Part shown: positions 7,846-16,138 of the stretch, piece by piece
Layout: every line of letters starts with the position of its first letter
Position numbering within the stretch: the stretch's first letter is position 1
Source of the DNA: Rhizobium sp. Q54
Lineage (GTDB): Bacteria; Pseudomonadota; Alphaproteobacteria; Rhizobiales; Beijerinckiaceae
Length of the DNA stretch: 20,674 bases
Assembly: GCA_945901195.1 (NCBI GenBank)
Contig: CAMDKB010000019.1
Location: 1-20,674 of the forward strand
Direction of reading: 5' to 3'
Notes under the pieces: model-generated
What the model was told of the DNA's origin: nothing
Databases searched by the model: none
Seen by the model: the letters and a program-made list of their open reading frames with translations, nothing else
Program-made: the position numbers and the translations under genes

Positions 7846-9099
7846 TCAATTTATAACAATCGCGCGGAAGTCATTGACGTTGGTGAGTGTAGCACCTGTA
7901 AAGACAAGATCATTTAAGTTCTCGAATATGGTGTAGGCATTATTATCAGCCAGGAGCTGAACCGGATTAAGGCCGGCGACTAAAGATCGCGCAATTGTAT
8001 CAGGCCCGATGATTGCACCGGCATTTTTCTCGCTGCCGTCAATGCCATCCGTGTCGCCTGCCAGGGCAAATACACCTTGTGCACCCTTCAACGCGATTGC
8101 CAGCGACAACAAATACTCAGCGTTTCGGCCTCCTTTGCCTTGCCCGCGAACCGTCACAGTCGTCTCCCCGCCCGAGAGCAAGACACACGACTTTCGCTTC
8201 GTGCTGCCACTTCCCAACATTTCGAGAACCCGCGCACCATGATCCCGCCCGACTTGTCTTGCCTCGCCTTCAATTGCACCACCCAGAATGATGGGTGAAA
8301 ATCCGCGCGCCTGCGCAAGCAATCCTGCAGCTTCGATAGAGTTCCGCGCTGTCGCAATGACTTTCACTTCATTGTTTGCAAGGCGCGGATCACCCGGCTT
8401 GGGCGTTTCCTGCTGTGCGCGCTCCAGAAATTCAACGGCCGCGTGAGGCTGCGTGATCCCGTATCGCTGCAGGATTTCGCGCGCCTGCGCAAACGTCGAA
8501 GCGTCAGCCACCGTAGGCCCGGATGCAACCACGGAAGGATCATCGCCTGGCACATCCGAAATAATCAAGGTCACAACCCGGGCAGGAAAGGCGGCAAGGG
8601 CCAGCCGCCCACCCTTGATCGCAGACAGGTGCTTGCGCACAATGTTCATTTCGCCGATCGGCGCGCCGCTGTGCAAAAGCGCCTTGTTGATCGCCTGCTT
8701 GTCCGCGAGACTGAGGCCCTCTGCGGGCCATGACAACAGGGCCGACCCGCCACCGGAAATCAGGCAGATCACCAGATCATCTTCAGTCAGTCCCCGAACA
8801 CAATCGAGTATGCGCCCGGCTGCGGCCTGCCCTGCAGCATCAGGCACAGGATGGGAAGCCTCCACAACTTCTATCCGCTGGCAAGGCGCGCCGTGCCCGT
8901 AACGCGTGACGACAAGGCCAGACAAATCTCCGGGCCAATTGTTCTCCACTGCCAGCGCCATGCTTGCTGCCGCCTTGCCTGCGCCGATGACAATCGTTCG
9001 GCCCCTGGGTGGTGGGGGAAGATGCCGTGGTACGATGACAGCCGGATCGGCCGCCGCAATCGCCGCGCGGAACATGTCTTCAAGCAACTGGCGCATCAT
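7846..9099 (-). CDS. Glycerate 2-kinase, MOFRL/GckA-TtuD family
   Basis: The 417-residue enzyme of the class II glycerate kinase family would phosphorylate D-glycerate with ATP to 2-phosphoglycerate, feeding lower glycolysis. The N-terminal DUF4147 domain shows IVIGAGKAAASMA (37-49), a VEASHPVPDAAG loop (79-90) and ICLISGGGSALLS (111-123). The C-terminal MOFRL domain carries LLSGGETTVTVRG, GKGGRNAEYLL and ALAGDTDGIDGSEKNAGA. ATG 9099 (or the adjacent ATG 9096) follows GGGTGGGAGA. The open frame extends 70 codons further upstream, but that part is not family-like and runs into the divergent promoter region. It is back to back with the hyuA operon, about 200 bases between starts, so the two may share control. 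Glycerate could arise from tartronate semialdehyde in hydroxy-acid or sugar-acid catabolism. Confidence 0.92.
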   Translation of the reverse strand: MMRQLLEDMFRAAIAAADPAVIVPRHLPPPPRGRTIVIGAGKAAASMALAVENNWPGDLSGLVVTRYGHGAPCQRIEVVEASHPVPDAAGQAAAGRILDCVRGLTEDDLVICLISGGGSALLSWPAEGLSLADKQAINKALLHSGAPIGEMNIVRKHLSAIKGGRLALAAFPARVVTLIISDVPGDDPSVVASGPTVADASTFAQAREILQRYGITQPHAAVEFLERAQQETPKPGDPRLANNEVKVIATARNSIEAAGLLAQARGFSPIILGGAIEGEARQVGRDHGARVLEMLGSGSTKRKSCVLLSGGETTVTVRGQGKGGRNAEYLLSLAIALKGAQGVFALAGDTDGIDGSEKNAGAIIGPDTIARSLVAGLNPVQLLADNNAYTIFENLNDLVFTGATLTNVNDFRAIVIN

Positions 9100-9173
9100 G
9101 TATCTCCCACCCGGATATGTGAAGCGCAGGCGCGCTCGGCGCAAGCCCCGTGCGGCGCGGGACGCCAAACCGC

Positions 9174-9201
9174 TTGACACGCGACTCCCCCCGGCTAGTT
9201 T
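9174..9201 (+). promoter_or_regulatory. Candidate sigma-70 promoter for the hyuA operon
   Basis: TTGACA at 9174-9179 matches the -35 consensus exactly. It is followed after 16 bases by TAGTTT at 9196-9201, a weak -10. It lies in the divergent region between glycerate kinase and hyuA and would give a leader of about 100 bases before hyuA. Assigned by consensus only. Confidence 0.45.
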
Positions 9202-9269
9202 GCCCGCCAACAAGGCCCCACATTGCTGCAGCCAACCTGACAATAAGTGCTGCACACCAGGGAGGGGAG

Positions 9270-9326
9270 ATGCCGGATCGCACCGGCGACACAGGCTCGG
9301 GACACTCATGGCGCGCTACAGGGTAA
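9270..9326 (+). CDS. Candidate 18-codon leader ORF overlapping the hyuA start
   Basis: ATG 9270 is preceded at four bases by the purine-rich AGGGAGGGGAG (9259-9269), the strongest ribosome site in this intergenic region. The frame encodes 18 residues (MPDRTGDTGSGHSWRATG) and stops with TAA at 9324-9326, 19 bases past the hyuA ATG, in a different frame. A small hairpin (GCCGG 9272-9276 with CCGGC 9283-9287) lies just after its start. Because hyuA itself has only a weak site (CGGGAC), reading the leader could drive hyuA by translational coupling. Alternatives are chance, or a missing base in the assembly that has hidden a longer hyuA N-terminus. Confidence 0.35.
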   Translation: MPDRTGDTGSGHSWRATG

Positions 9327-11371
9327 CAGTCGATACGGGCGGCACATTTTCGGACTTCGTTTACGTCAACGAACAGACGCAGGCCATCACTGTCGCAAAA
9401 TTTCCGTCGACCCCGGATGATCCCTCCCGCGCCATTCTTGCCGGCGTCGAGCATTTGATTGCACAGGGCGTCGCGCCTACAGACATCATCTATTTCTGTC
9501 ACGGCACCACCGTTGGCACCAATGCGCTGCTTGAAGGCAAGGGTGTGCGCACGGGACTTCTGGTCACCGAAGGTTTTCGTGGCATTTATGAAGTGGCCGA
9601 GCAATCCCGGCCGCATGGTCCATCCATATTCGATATCTTTTACGACCGCCCGGCCATGCTCGCCCCTGCAAGCCTGACGGGCGAAGTGCGGGAACGCGTC
9701 GCTTTTGACGGAACGATCATTACCCCGATTGACGAACAGCAATTGCGGCAAACCGTGCGAGGCTTGAAAGACCGGGGCCTCGCATCCATCGCTGTCTGCT
9801 TCCTGTTCTCTTTCCTCACGCCAGAGCATGAGGAAACAGCCCGCCGAATCATCAACGAGGAATTGCCCGGCTGCAGCGTTTCCTTGTCCAGCGAAATCGT
9901 GCCGCAGATCCGCGAATATTACCGGCTGTCGACAACAGTCATCAACGCCTATCTGCAGCCCATTCTGGCGCGTTATATCGCCAATCTCGAAGAACGGCTC
10001 AACGGCGCAGGCATAACGACACAGCAAAAATATATTATGCAATCCAATGGCGGCATGTCGACATTTGCCGCAACGGCAAAAAAAGCCGTGGCGACTGTAC
10101 TTTCCGGTCCTGCCGGCGGAATCGTCGCCAGCATGCAGGCCTGCCGCACAACACCTTATCAGAACCTCATCACCTTCGACATGGGCGGCACATCCTGCGA
10201 TGTCGCATTGATCAGGAATGGCGAACCCTCCATCGCAAGCCGGGGCAAGATCGAGGGACGCGATATTGCCCTGCCAATGATTGAGATCAACACAGTCAGC
10301 GCAGGCGGCGGCACGCTGGCTCATGTTGATCGCTTCGGCCAACTCGAAGTCGGCCCGCATAGCGCAGGCGCCGTACCCGGCCCCGCGTGCTATATGCGCG
10401 GCGGCGAACAACCCACGATTACAGATTGCAATCTCACGCTGGGTTATCTCAGCCCCGGCAATTTCCTGGGTGGCGCAATGCAGCTCGATCCGGCAGCCGC
10501 CTATCGCGCCGTGAACGAAAATATCGCGATCCCGCTCGGTCTCTCCGCGCAGGAAGCAGCCGAAGGCATCGTGCGCATCATCAACGTCAAGATGCAGGAA
10601 GCCATCAAGGCCATATCCACAATGCGCGGGCATGACCTCAGCGAGTTCATGCTGCTGGCGTTCGGCGGCGCAGGCCCGCTCCATGCCGGCAGGATGGCGC
10701 GCGAACTCGGCATGACCGGTGTTATCGTGCCGCTTCATCCCGGCGTTTACTCGGCCATGGGCCTCGTAATGTCCGATGTGAAACACGATTATATCCGCTC
10801 GCGTATGACGCAATTGGCCCGAACCGATGAAGCCTCAATCAACGCCGTTTTCGCAGAACTGGAACACACCGCGCGCGCTGAACTAACGACCGAAGGCTTT
10901 GCCGCCGATGCAACCCGCATGGAACATTCGCTCGACATGCGATATGCCGGACAAGGCTATGAAATCACAATGCCCTGCCCTTATCCCATGCAGGCAGGCG
11001 ATATTGCAAAGCTGCGCACGAAATTCGACGAGACTCACAAAGACATGTTCGGCCACACCGCGCCTAATGAGCCCGTCGAGATCATCTCATGGCGATTGCG
11101 CGGCATCGGTCTTGTGCCGCCAATTCCTATTCGCACATACGAGAGAACGGGCGTGTCGCTTGCCTCTGCACAGCGCGAAATCCGCAAAGCCTGCTTTGAC
11201 GGAGAGACTGTGGAATGCCCCGTCTACCAGCGCGAGGGCCTTGATGTCGGCATGGAACTTGAAGGCCCCGCCATCATCGACCAGCTCGATTGCACAACGG
11301 TCATCTTCCCCGGTCAGCATGCGCGCGTGGATGAATACCGCAATCTCATCATCGACACCGGGAGCCTCTAG
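9308..11371 (+). CDS. hyuA: Hydantoinase A/oxoprolinase family subunit
   Basis: The 687-residue protein is the ATP-binding subunit of the N-methylhydantoinase/5-oxoprolinase/acetone and acetophenone carboxylase family. These enzymes use ATP to activate an amide or carbonyl for ring opening or carboxylation. Visible are the N-terminal DTGGTFSDFVY (9-19), the HGTTVGTNALLEGKGVRTGLL block (65-85), SGPAGG (266-271), the ASKHA phosphate-binding FDMGGTSCDVALI (290-302), a SAGGGT motif after it, and AFGGAGPLHA. Length is normal for a separate alpha subunit. The ATG was chosen because the conserved domain begins four residues later; upstream in-frame sequence is antisense to the glycerate kinase N-terminus. 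It is separated from hyuB by one base. The substrate cannot be read from sequence; lactams, hydantoins or ketones are all possible. Confidence 0.9.
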   Translation: MARYRVTVDTGGTFSDFVYVNEQTQAITVAKFPSTPDDPSRAILAGVEHLIAQGVAPTDIIYFCHGTTVGTNALLEGKGVRTGLLVTEGFRGIYEVAEQSRPHGPSIFDIFYDRPAMLAPASLTGEVRERVAFDGTIITPIDEQQLRQTVRGLKDRGLASIAVCFLFSFLTPEHEETARRIINEELPGCSVSLSSEIVPQIREYYRLSTTVINAYLQPILARYIANLEERLNGAGITTQQKYIMQSNGGMSTFAATAKKAVATVLSGPAGGIVASMQACRTTPYQNLITFDMGGTSCDVALIRNGEPSIASRGKIEGRDIALPMIEINTVSAGGGTLAHVDRFGQLEVGPHSAGAVPGPACYMRGGEQPTITDCNLTLGYLSPGNFLGGAMQLDPAAAYRAVNENIAIPLGLSAQEAAEGIVRIINVKMQEAIKAISTMRGHDLSEFMLLAFGGAGPLHAGRMARELGMTGVIVPLHPGVYSAMGLVMSDVKHDYIRSRMTQLARTDEASINAVFAELEHTARAELTTEGFAADATRMEHSLDMRYAGQGYEITMPCPYPMQAGDIAKLRTKFDETHKDMFGHTAPNEPVEIISWRLRGIGLVPPIPIRTYERTGVSLASAQREIRKACFDGETVECPVYQREGLDVGMELEGPAIIDQLDCTTVIFPGQHARVDEYRNLIIDTGSL

Positions 11372-11372
11372 G

Positions 11373-13124
11373 ATGGTTGCACATCAGGACAAGCCTCTCA
11401 GCGCCGTCGACATCGAAATCATCCGGGCGAGCCTTGAAGGCATCGTGCTGGAAATGCAGAATTCGCTGTTCCGTACGGGCTATTCAACCATCATACGTGA
11501 ATCTCAGGATGCATCTTGCTGCATCATGAACGCCAGGGGGCAAGTCATCGCCCAGCATGTCGTTCTGCCCCTGCATATCGGCTCTTTTCCCGCCTGTTGC
11601 GATGCTGTCATTCGCGAATATTCGGGCGACATCGTTGAAGGCGATGCCTTTCTCATCAATCATCCCTACGAGGGCGGCTCCCCTCATGCACCGGATATGT
11701 GCATCATCACCCCTGCCTTCCACGCCGGCGAGATCATCGCCTTCTGTGCATCGATTGCGCACAAGAGCGATATCGGCGGACCCGTGCCAGGCTCTTGCTC
11801 GGGGCAGGCGCGCGAAATCTACAACGAAGGCCTGCATCTGCCCGCTGTGCGTTATCAGCGCGGCTACCAACGCAACACGGATATAGAGCGCATCATCGCC
11901 GCCAATTCGCGCACACCGGAGCTGGTGCTCGGCGACATGCGCGGTCAGCTGGGATCAGCCCGGCTTGGTGAAAAGAGACTGCTTGAACTGCTGGAAAAAT
12001 TCGGCAAGACCCGCGCCCAGAACGCATTCGACAAATTGCTGGAACTGGCGACAACGCGCATGCGCGCGGCGATCAGCGAATGGAACGATGGCGTTTTCGA
12101 AGCCGAGCGTTTCGTCGATGACGACGGTGTCGAACTCAACAAACCTGTTCGCATACACGTGCGCGTGGAAAAATATGGCGACAAGCTCCGCTTTGATTTC
12201 TCCGGATCGGCTGATCAAACGCGCGGCCCTGCCAACATTCGTCCCCCCGTCGTCCGCGGCGCCTGCGCCTATTGCCTGATCGCCCTTACCGATCCTCATA
12301 CATTCATCAACAGCGGCCTCTTCGACGCATTTGAAATTGTTGCACGTGAAGGCAGCATGATGAATCCACACCATCCTGCTCCGCTCAACACCTATAACCC
12401 CACTGTCCATGCGCTGGTCGAATGTCTGTTCGCCGCTCTGACTAATGTCGTGCCGAAGATGGCGCGCGCCGATGGATGCGGCAGCCGCTCCATTATCATT
12501 GGTGGACGCTCGACATATACAGGCAAGGGTTATGTGCAATACGAAATTCTCGGCGGCGGCGCAGGCGCCCGCACAACAAAGGACGGCGCATCAGGCACGT
12601 CAGTCAATCAATCCAATGCAAAGATTGCGCCCGTCGAAATTCTTGAAAGCGAATTTCCAACACGCGTTCAACGTTTCGAACTGATTCCCGATAGTGGCGG
12701 CGCGGGACAATTTCGCGGCGGCCTCGGCATAAGACGCGAATATATAAATCTTGAAGACGCCCGCTTTTCCATCCGCTCCACCAAACATGTCATCGCGCCC
12801 AGGGGCGTTTCGGGTGGTAGCGAGGGCGCAACCGGCAACATCCTCATCAATCCAGGGCGTGAAGACGAAAAACGTTTGCCCACGCGCTATGCTGACTATC
12901 CCCTCAAGTCAAAAGACAGCTTTCGCCTGCTGACACCCGGCGGCGGCGGGCTCGGCAATGCCTTTTCACGCGACCCGAACAGGGTTTTGCAAGACGTGAT
13001 CGAAGGCTATGTAACCCCGGAACATGCACTCAACCAATACGGCGTGCGCATTATCCGCCACGGCGAGAACTGGCAAATCGATGAAGCCGCAACCCGGACT
13101 GCGCGCGTAGCCCGGCAACAATAA
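11373..13124 (+). CDS. hyuB: Hydantoinase B/oxoprolinase family subunit
   Basis: The 583-residue partner of HyuA is recognised by the N-terminal AVDIEIIRASLEGIVLEMQNSLFRTGYSTIIRE segment (11-43), the conserved AQHVVLPLHIGSFP region (60-73), and NHPYEGGSPHAPDMCIITP (96-114), the family's His/Asp-rich active-site block. Further on are RFDFSGSADQTRGPAN, HHPAPLNTYNPTVHALVE and the C-terminal GGAGQFRGGLGIRREY and LTPGGGGLGNAF elements. This subunit carries the chemistry on the activated substrate. It begins one base after the hyuA stop with GGGAG about eight bases ahead, so the subunits are surely co-transcribed and probably translationally coupled. The SDR gene follows after 15 bases. Confidence 0.92.
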   Translation: MVAHQDKPLSAVDIEIIRASLEGIVLEMQNSLFRTGYSTIIRESQDASCCIMNARGQVIAQHVVLPLHIGSFPACCDAVIREYSGDIVEGDAFLINHPYEGGSPHAPDMCIITPAFHAGEIIAFCASIAHKSDIGGPVPGSCSGQAREIYNEGLHLPAVRYQRGYQRNTDIERIIAANSRTPELVLGDMRGQLGSARLGEKRLLELLEKFGKTRAQNAFDKLLELATTRMRAAISEWNDGVFEAERFVDDDGVELNKPVRIHVRVEKYGDKLRFDFSGSADQTRGPANIRPPVVRGACAYCLIALTDPHTFINSGLFDAFEIVAREGSMMNPHHPAPLNTYNPTVHALVECLFAALTNVVPKMARADGCGSRSIIIGGRSTYTGKGYVQYEILGGGAGARTTKDGASGTSVNQSNAKIAPVEILESEFPTRVQRFELIPDSGGAGQFRGGLGIRREYINLEDARFSIRSTKHVIAPRGVSGGSEGATGNILINPGREDEKRLPTRYADYPLKSKDSFRLLTPGGGGLGNAFSRDPNRVLQDVIEGYVTPEHALNQYGVRIIRHGENWQIDEAATRTARVARQQ

Positions 13125-13139
13125 ACACAGGAGGAAAGC

Positions 13140-13892
13140 ATGAAACTTGCAAATCGCGTCGCCATCGTCACAGGCGCAGGTCGCAACATCGGCGAAGAAG
13201 TCTGCAAATTGCTGGCGTCGGAAGGCGCGGCTATCGCCGTGGTTGATCTCGACAAGGCCCGCGGCGACAAGGTGGCGGCGGACATCGTAAAGTCTGGCGG
13301 CAAGGCCAAAGGCTTTGTGTGCGACGTGGGCAAGGAAGACGACATCATTAAATGCGTTGCCGACGTCAACGCCGAATTCGGCAAGGCGGACATTCTGGTC
13401 AACAATGCCGCAATCTCCGACAACAAGACGATGTTTGACATCACCACCGAGGAATGGAATCGCGTACTGGCCGTCACGCTCACGTCACCCTTCCTGTTCA
13501 GCAAACACGCAGCAAAAGCGATGATTGACAAGAAGGTGAAGGGCGCCATCGTCAACGTCTCCTCGACATCAGGCTATTACGGCCGTGATCGCGCAGTGGC
13601 CTACACCGCGGCAAAAGGCGGCGTCGTCAACCTCACCAAGAGCCTCGCAATCCAGCTTGCGCCGCACAACATCCGCGTCAATGCCGTGGTCCCCAACAAG
13701 ATAGGCTCTCCAGTCGGCAAGGATGAATTCGACCCGACACGCCCCGTCGTCAATCTCGCCGGACGGCCTGGCCTTCCGATTGACCTTGCCAAGGCGGTCT
13801 TGTTCCTGGTCTCCGACGATTCCGAATTCATCGTTGGCGCGCAGCTCTTTGTTGATGGCGGCTGCACGACCTTGATGCCAGGCAATAGTTGA
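13140..13892 (+). CDS. Short-chain dehydrogenase/reductase (FabG-like)
   Basis: The 250-residue classical SDR has TGAGRNIG (11-18) binding the dinucleotide, NNAA (88-91), catalytic Ser-142 in NVSSTSG, and Tyr-155/Lys-159 in YTAAK. Asp-36 at the end of the second strand (VVDLD) suggests NAD(H) rather than NADP(H). The C-terminus has the usual GAQLFVDGG. The family interconverts alcohols and ketones; the substrate is unknown. A strong AGGAGGAAAGC ribosome site sits between hyuB and its ATG. As third gene of the hyu operon it probably acts before or after the ATP-dependent step, for example making a ketone from an alcohol or processing the product. One oddity is PNKIGSPVGKDEF where many relatives have a PG-x-(V/I)-x-T loop. 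Confidence 0.9.
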   Translation: MKLANRVAIVTGAGRNIGEEVCKLLASEGAAIAVVDLDKARGDKVAADIVKSGGKAKGFVCDVGKEDDIIKCVADVNAEFGKADILVNNAAISDNKTMFDITTEEWNRVLAVTLTSPFLFSKHAAKAMIDKKVKGAIVNVSSTSGYYGRDRAVAYTAAKGGVVNLTKSLAIQLAPHNIRVNAVVPNKIGSPVGKDEFDPTRPVVNLAGRPGLPIDLAKAVLFLVSDDSEFIVGAQLFVDGGCTTLMPGNS

Positions 13893-13898
13893 AAACAG

Positions 13899-13953
13899 GG
13901 CAGCAGGCAGACGTTATCACCTCTGCAAAAACAACGTGTGTCTTTCTGCTGCC
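13899..13953 (-). terminator. Possible terminator of the 18392-14006 minus-strand unit
   Basis: Arms 13899-13912 (GGCAGCAGGCAGAC) and 13940-13953 (GTCTTTCTGCTGCC) pair over 14 positions with one G-T pair and one mismatch, around a 27-base loop. On the minus strand the stem is followed by CTGTTTTC, a short U-tract. It lies about 50 bases past the stop of the acyl-CoA synthetase gene, between convergent genes. The large loop lowers confidence. Confidence 0.45.
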
Positions 13954-13965
13954 TATACCAGGCCG

Positions 13966-13993
13966 CACAATGATTGCCTCTTCAATCATTGTG
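13966..13993. terminator. Perfect hairpin between convergent genes
   Basis: CACAATGATTG (13966-13976) and CAATCATTGTG (13983-13993) form a perfect 11-base stem with a six-base CCTCTT loop. It sits between the stops of the SDR (13892) and the acyl-CoA synthetase (14006). The symmetry suits a bidirectional stop or an mRNA-end stabiliser. No U-tract follows on either strand. Confidence 0.4.
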
Positions 13994-14005
13994 ATCCCGG
14001 CTGCA

Positions 14006-16084
14006 TCATTTCCAGATCACCCTGACATCGACAGCACAAACGCCCTGCCCTGCGGGGCGCACGATCAGCGGATTGATCTCGATGTCGGCGACAACGGCTC
14101 GATGATCGAGAAAGAATTGCGCCACGGCTGATATGGCTTTTTCAAGCGCTGCCCTGTCCACTGCAGGCTTGCCACGATATCCAGCCAGCAATTTCTCAAG
14201 TTTCAATCCATCGATCATGCCAGTGATTTCAGCGCCGTCTGCGGGCAGTAGTTTCAGTCGGGCATCCTTCAGCAATTCAACCAATATGCCGCCGGAACCT
14301 GCCAGAAGCACCGGTCCATAGAGATCATCATCCCGCGCCCCGACAATCGCCTCTACACCAAACACCATTTCCTGCACGAGGAAGCCATCAATTACCGCAT
14401 TGGGATAAGCCGCCTTCGCGGATGTCAGCAGTTTGTTTGCCGCCTCTTCAACGGCAGCGCCAGTGCGCAGATCCAGGATCACGCCGCCAGCCTCTGTCTT
14501 GTGCAAAATATCGCGCGAGCTGATTTTCAAAACGACAGGATAACCAATCGCAGCCGCAGCTTTTGCAGCCTCGGCGGGCGTTACTGACAGCGCACTCTTC
14601 GGCCCCGCGATACCGTATGTTTTCAATATGGCGTCAAGATTTCCAGCGTTCAACGACGATGAAGCCACAGCGCCGGCCATTGCAGGCTTTCTGCCTGATC
14701 GTTGAGCATGGAACCAAAGCGCATTCAACGCGCGGCATGTTGCCGGCAGTCCTTGCAGAAACGGAAAGGCAACAGAATCCTGCACCTCGATTGAGTCTGG
14801 CCCCATCTGATATGCCATGCGCGCAAAACCGATGACTGGCTTGTCTGTGGCGTCTCTCATCGCGCGCAAAGCTTCAAGGCCATTCCATGCAGCCTTCTTG
14901 CCCGGCAATTGATTGGCCCATGCAAGGATGTCCACATCCGCATCGCGCAAAGCGACTTCGCAAAGCTCAGCCGCTTTACCCAATGTTGAGGGAATGCCTG
15001 AATCCAGTGGGTTTTTGGGATGTATGCCCTCCTGCATATAGGGCTTCATGGCTTCCAATGTTTCGGGAGAAAATGTTGCGAACGGCGCGTTCTCTTTCGC
15101 CGCGCAATCGTAAAGCAGATCGACCGTGCCGCCTGATGTTGTCACCCAACCAATCTTCGGCCCTTTGGGGACGCGGCCACACTGGAATGCCAGTGTCACT
15201 TCCACCAGATCATCAAGCTGATCGCAATTGATGATTCCATAGCGTTCGCACATGGCAAGATAGGTCGCAAAATCGCCCGCTATAGCGCCCGTATGAGAAG
15301 CGGCCGCCTGCGCTGATCCTTCTGTTGCGCCGGTCTTGATGGCTATAATGGGCTTACCCGCTTCCAGTGCACGCGCTGCCGCCTGCATGAATGCTCGTGG
15401 GCGGCGAATGCCCTCGATGAACACGACGATTTGCCTTGTATCGGGATCGTCCACCATCCAGTTGATATAATCGGCAAGATCAAGATCAAGCTCATTGCCG
15501 GATGAAAATCCATAACTGAATCGCAGTCCGCGTTCACCGCCGGTGGACATGAAGAATTGTAAGGTTCCGCCGGATTGAAACACACAGCCGACATGGCCCG
15601 GCGCAATATCTGCGAGGCGCGGATTGGGATAAGCAAACAGCTTTTCGCGATAGCTGAACCCGCCCATGCAATTTGGGCCAGCGACAATCAATCCAGTACG
15701 CGCAACCAGATCGCGGACCTGCGCGCCGCGCGCTTTGGACTCAATGCCCTCCCCATCGCCAACACCGCCAGCATAAACCGTAGCGGACTTGATCCCGCGC
15801 GCCGCAGCATCCTCAAGCACTCCCACCACTGCGCTGCCGGGAACAATGACGATCGCGTGGTCGACAGCTTCCGGCAAATCCCGCAAATTCGGATAGGCCT
15901 TCTGGCCGTAGACTTCCGCCTGACGAGGATTGATGAGATAGATATTGCCGGCATATGAGTGCTTCTTCAGGCCGCCGTAGATATCCGCAGGCCAGCGCGC
16001 ACGATCCGACGCACCCACGATGGCTATGGAGCGGGCGCGCAACACGGTTTCGGGCGAACGGAAGCCTTCTCTCTCAACGGTCAC
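14006..16084 (-). CDS. Acyl-CoA synthetase, NDP-forming (fused alpha-beta, acetate-CoA ligase ADP-forming type)
   Basis: The 692-residue protein combines both halves of succinyl-CoA-synthetase-like enzymes. The N-terminal CoA-binding Rossmann domain has SIAIVGASDRARWP (19-32) and INPRQAEVYGQKAYPNL (51-67). Next come the flavodoxin-like ligase domains with AGPNCMGGFSY (135-145), FQSGGTLQ (169-176) and SHTGAIAGD (263-271), where His-264 is the expected phosphohistidine. The C-terminal ATP-grasp region (about 480-692) has VVLKISSRDILHKTEAGGV and ADIEINPL. It would convert an organic acid, CoA and ATP to acyl-CoA, ADP and phosphate. The start is GTG 16084 behind GAGGAGAAAC. It is last in an apparent operon with a solute-binding protein (54-base gap) and an enolase-superfamily enzyme, suggesting it activates their product. 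The acid is unknown. Confidence 0.9.
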   Translation of the reverse strand: MTVEREGFRSPETVLRARSIAIVGASDRARWPADIYGGLKKHSYAGNIYLINPRQAEVYGQKAYPNLRDLPEAVDHAIVIVPGSAVVGVLEDAAARGIKSATVYAGGVGDGEGIESKARGAQVRDLVARTGLIVAGPNCMGGFSYREKLFAYPNPRLADIAPGHVGCVFQSGGTLQFFMSTGGERGLRFSYGFSSGNELDLDLADYINWMVDDPDTRQIVVFIEGIRRPRAFMQAAARALEAGKPIIAIKTGATEGSAQAAASHTGAIAGDFATYLAMCERYGIINCDQLDDLVEVTLAFQCGRVPKGPKIGWVTTSGGTVDLLYDCAAKENAPFATFSPETLEAMKPYMQEGIHPKNPLDSGIPSTLGKAAELCEVALRDADVDILAWANQLPGKKAAWNGLEALRAMRDATDKPVIGFARMAYQMGPDSIEVQDSVAFPFLQGLPATCRALNALWFHAQRSGRKPAMAGAVASSSLNAGNLDAILKTYGIAGPKSALSVTPAEAAKAAAAIGYPVVLKISSRDILHKTEAGGVILDLRTGAAVEEAANKLLTSAKAAYPNAVIDGFLVQEMVFGVEAIVGARDDDLYGPVLLAGSGGILVELLKDARLKLLPADGAEITGMIDGLKLEKLLAGYRGKPAVDRAALEKAISAVAQFFLDHRAVVADIEINPLIVRPAGQGVCAVDVRVIWK

Positions 16085-16138
16085 GAGCGTTTCTCCTCTT
16101 CACTATTTTAGGTGTTTTGCAATAGCTGCGCTCTCGCG

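Noticed and set aside
8906..9307. Extended hyuA N-terminus of 134 codons
   Set aside because: It runs antisense through the start of the glycerate kinase gene and is unlike the family; the conserved domain starts right after ATG 9308.
9080..10813. 577-codon open frame on the minus strand opposite hyuA
   Set aside because: It is antisense to a gene with unmistakable family motifs, is rich in Cys/His/Ala of the kind produced by mirrored GC-rich codons, and shows no domain I recognise.
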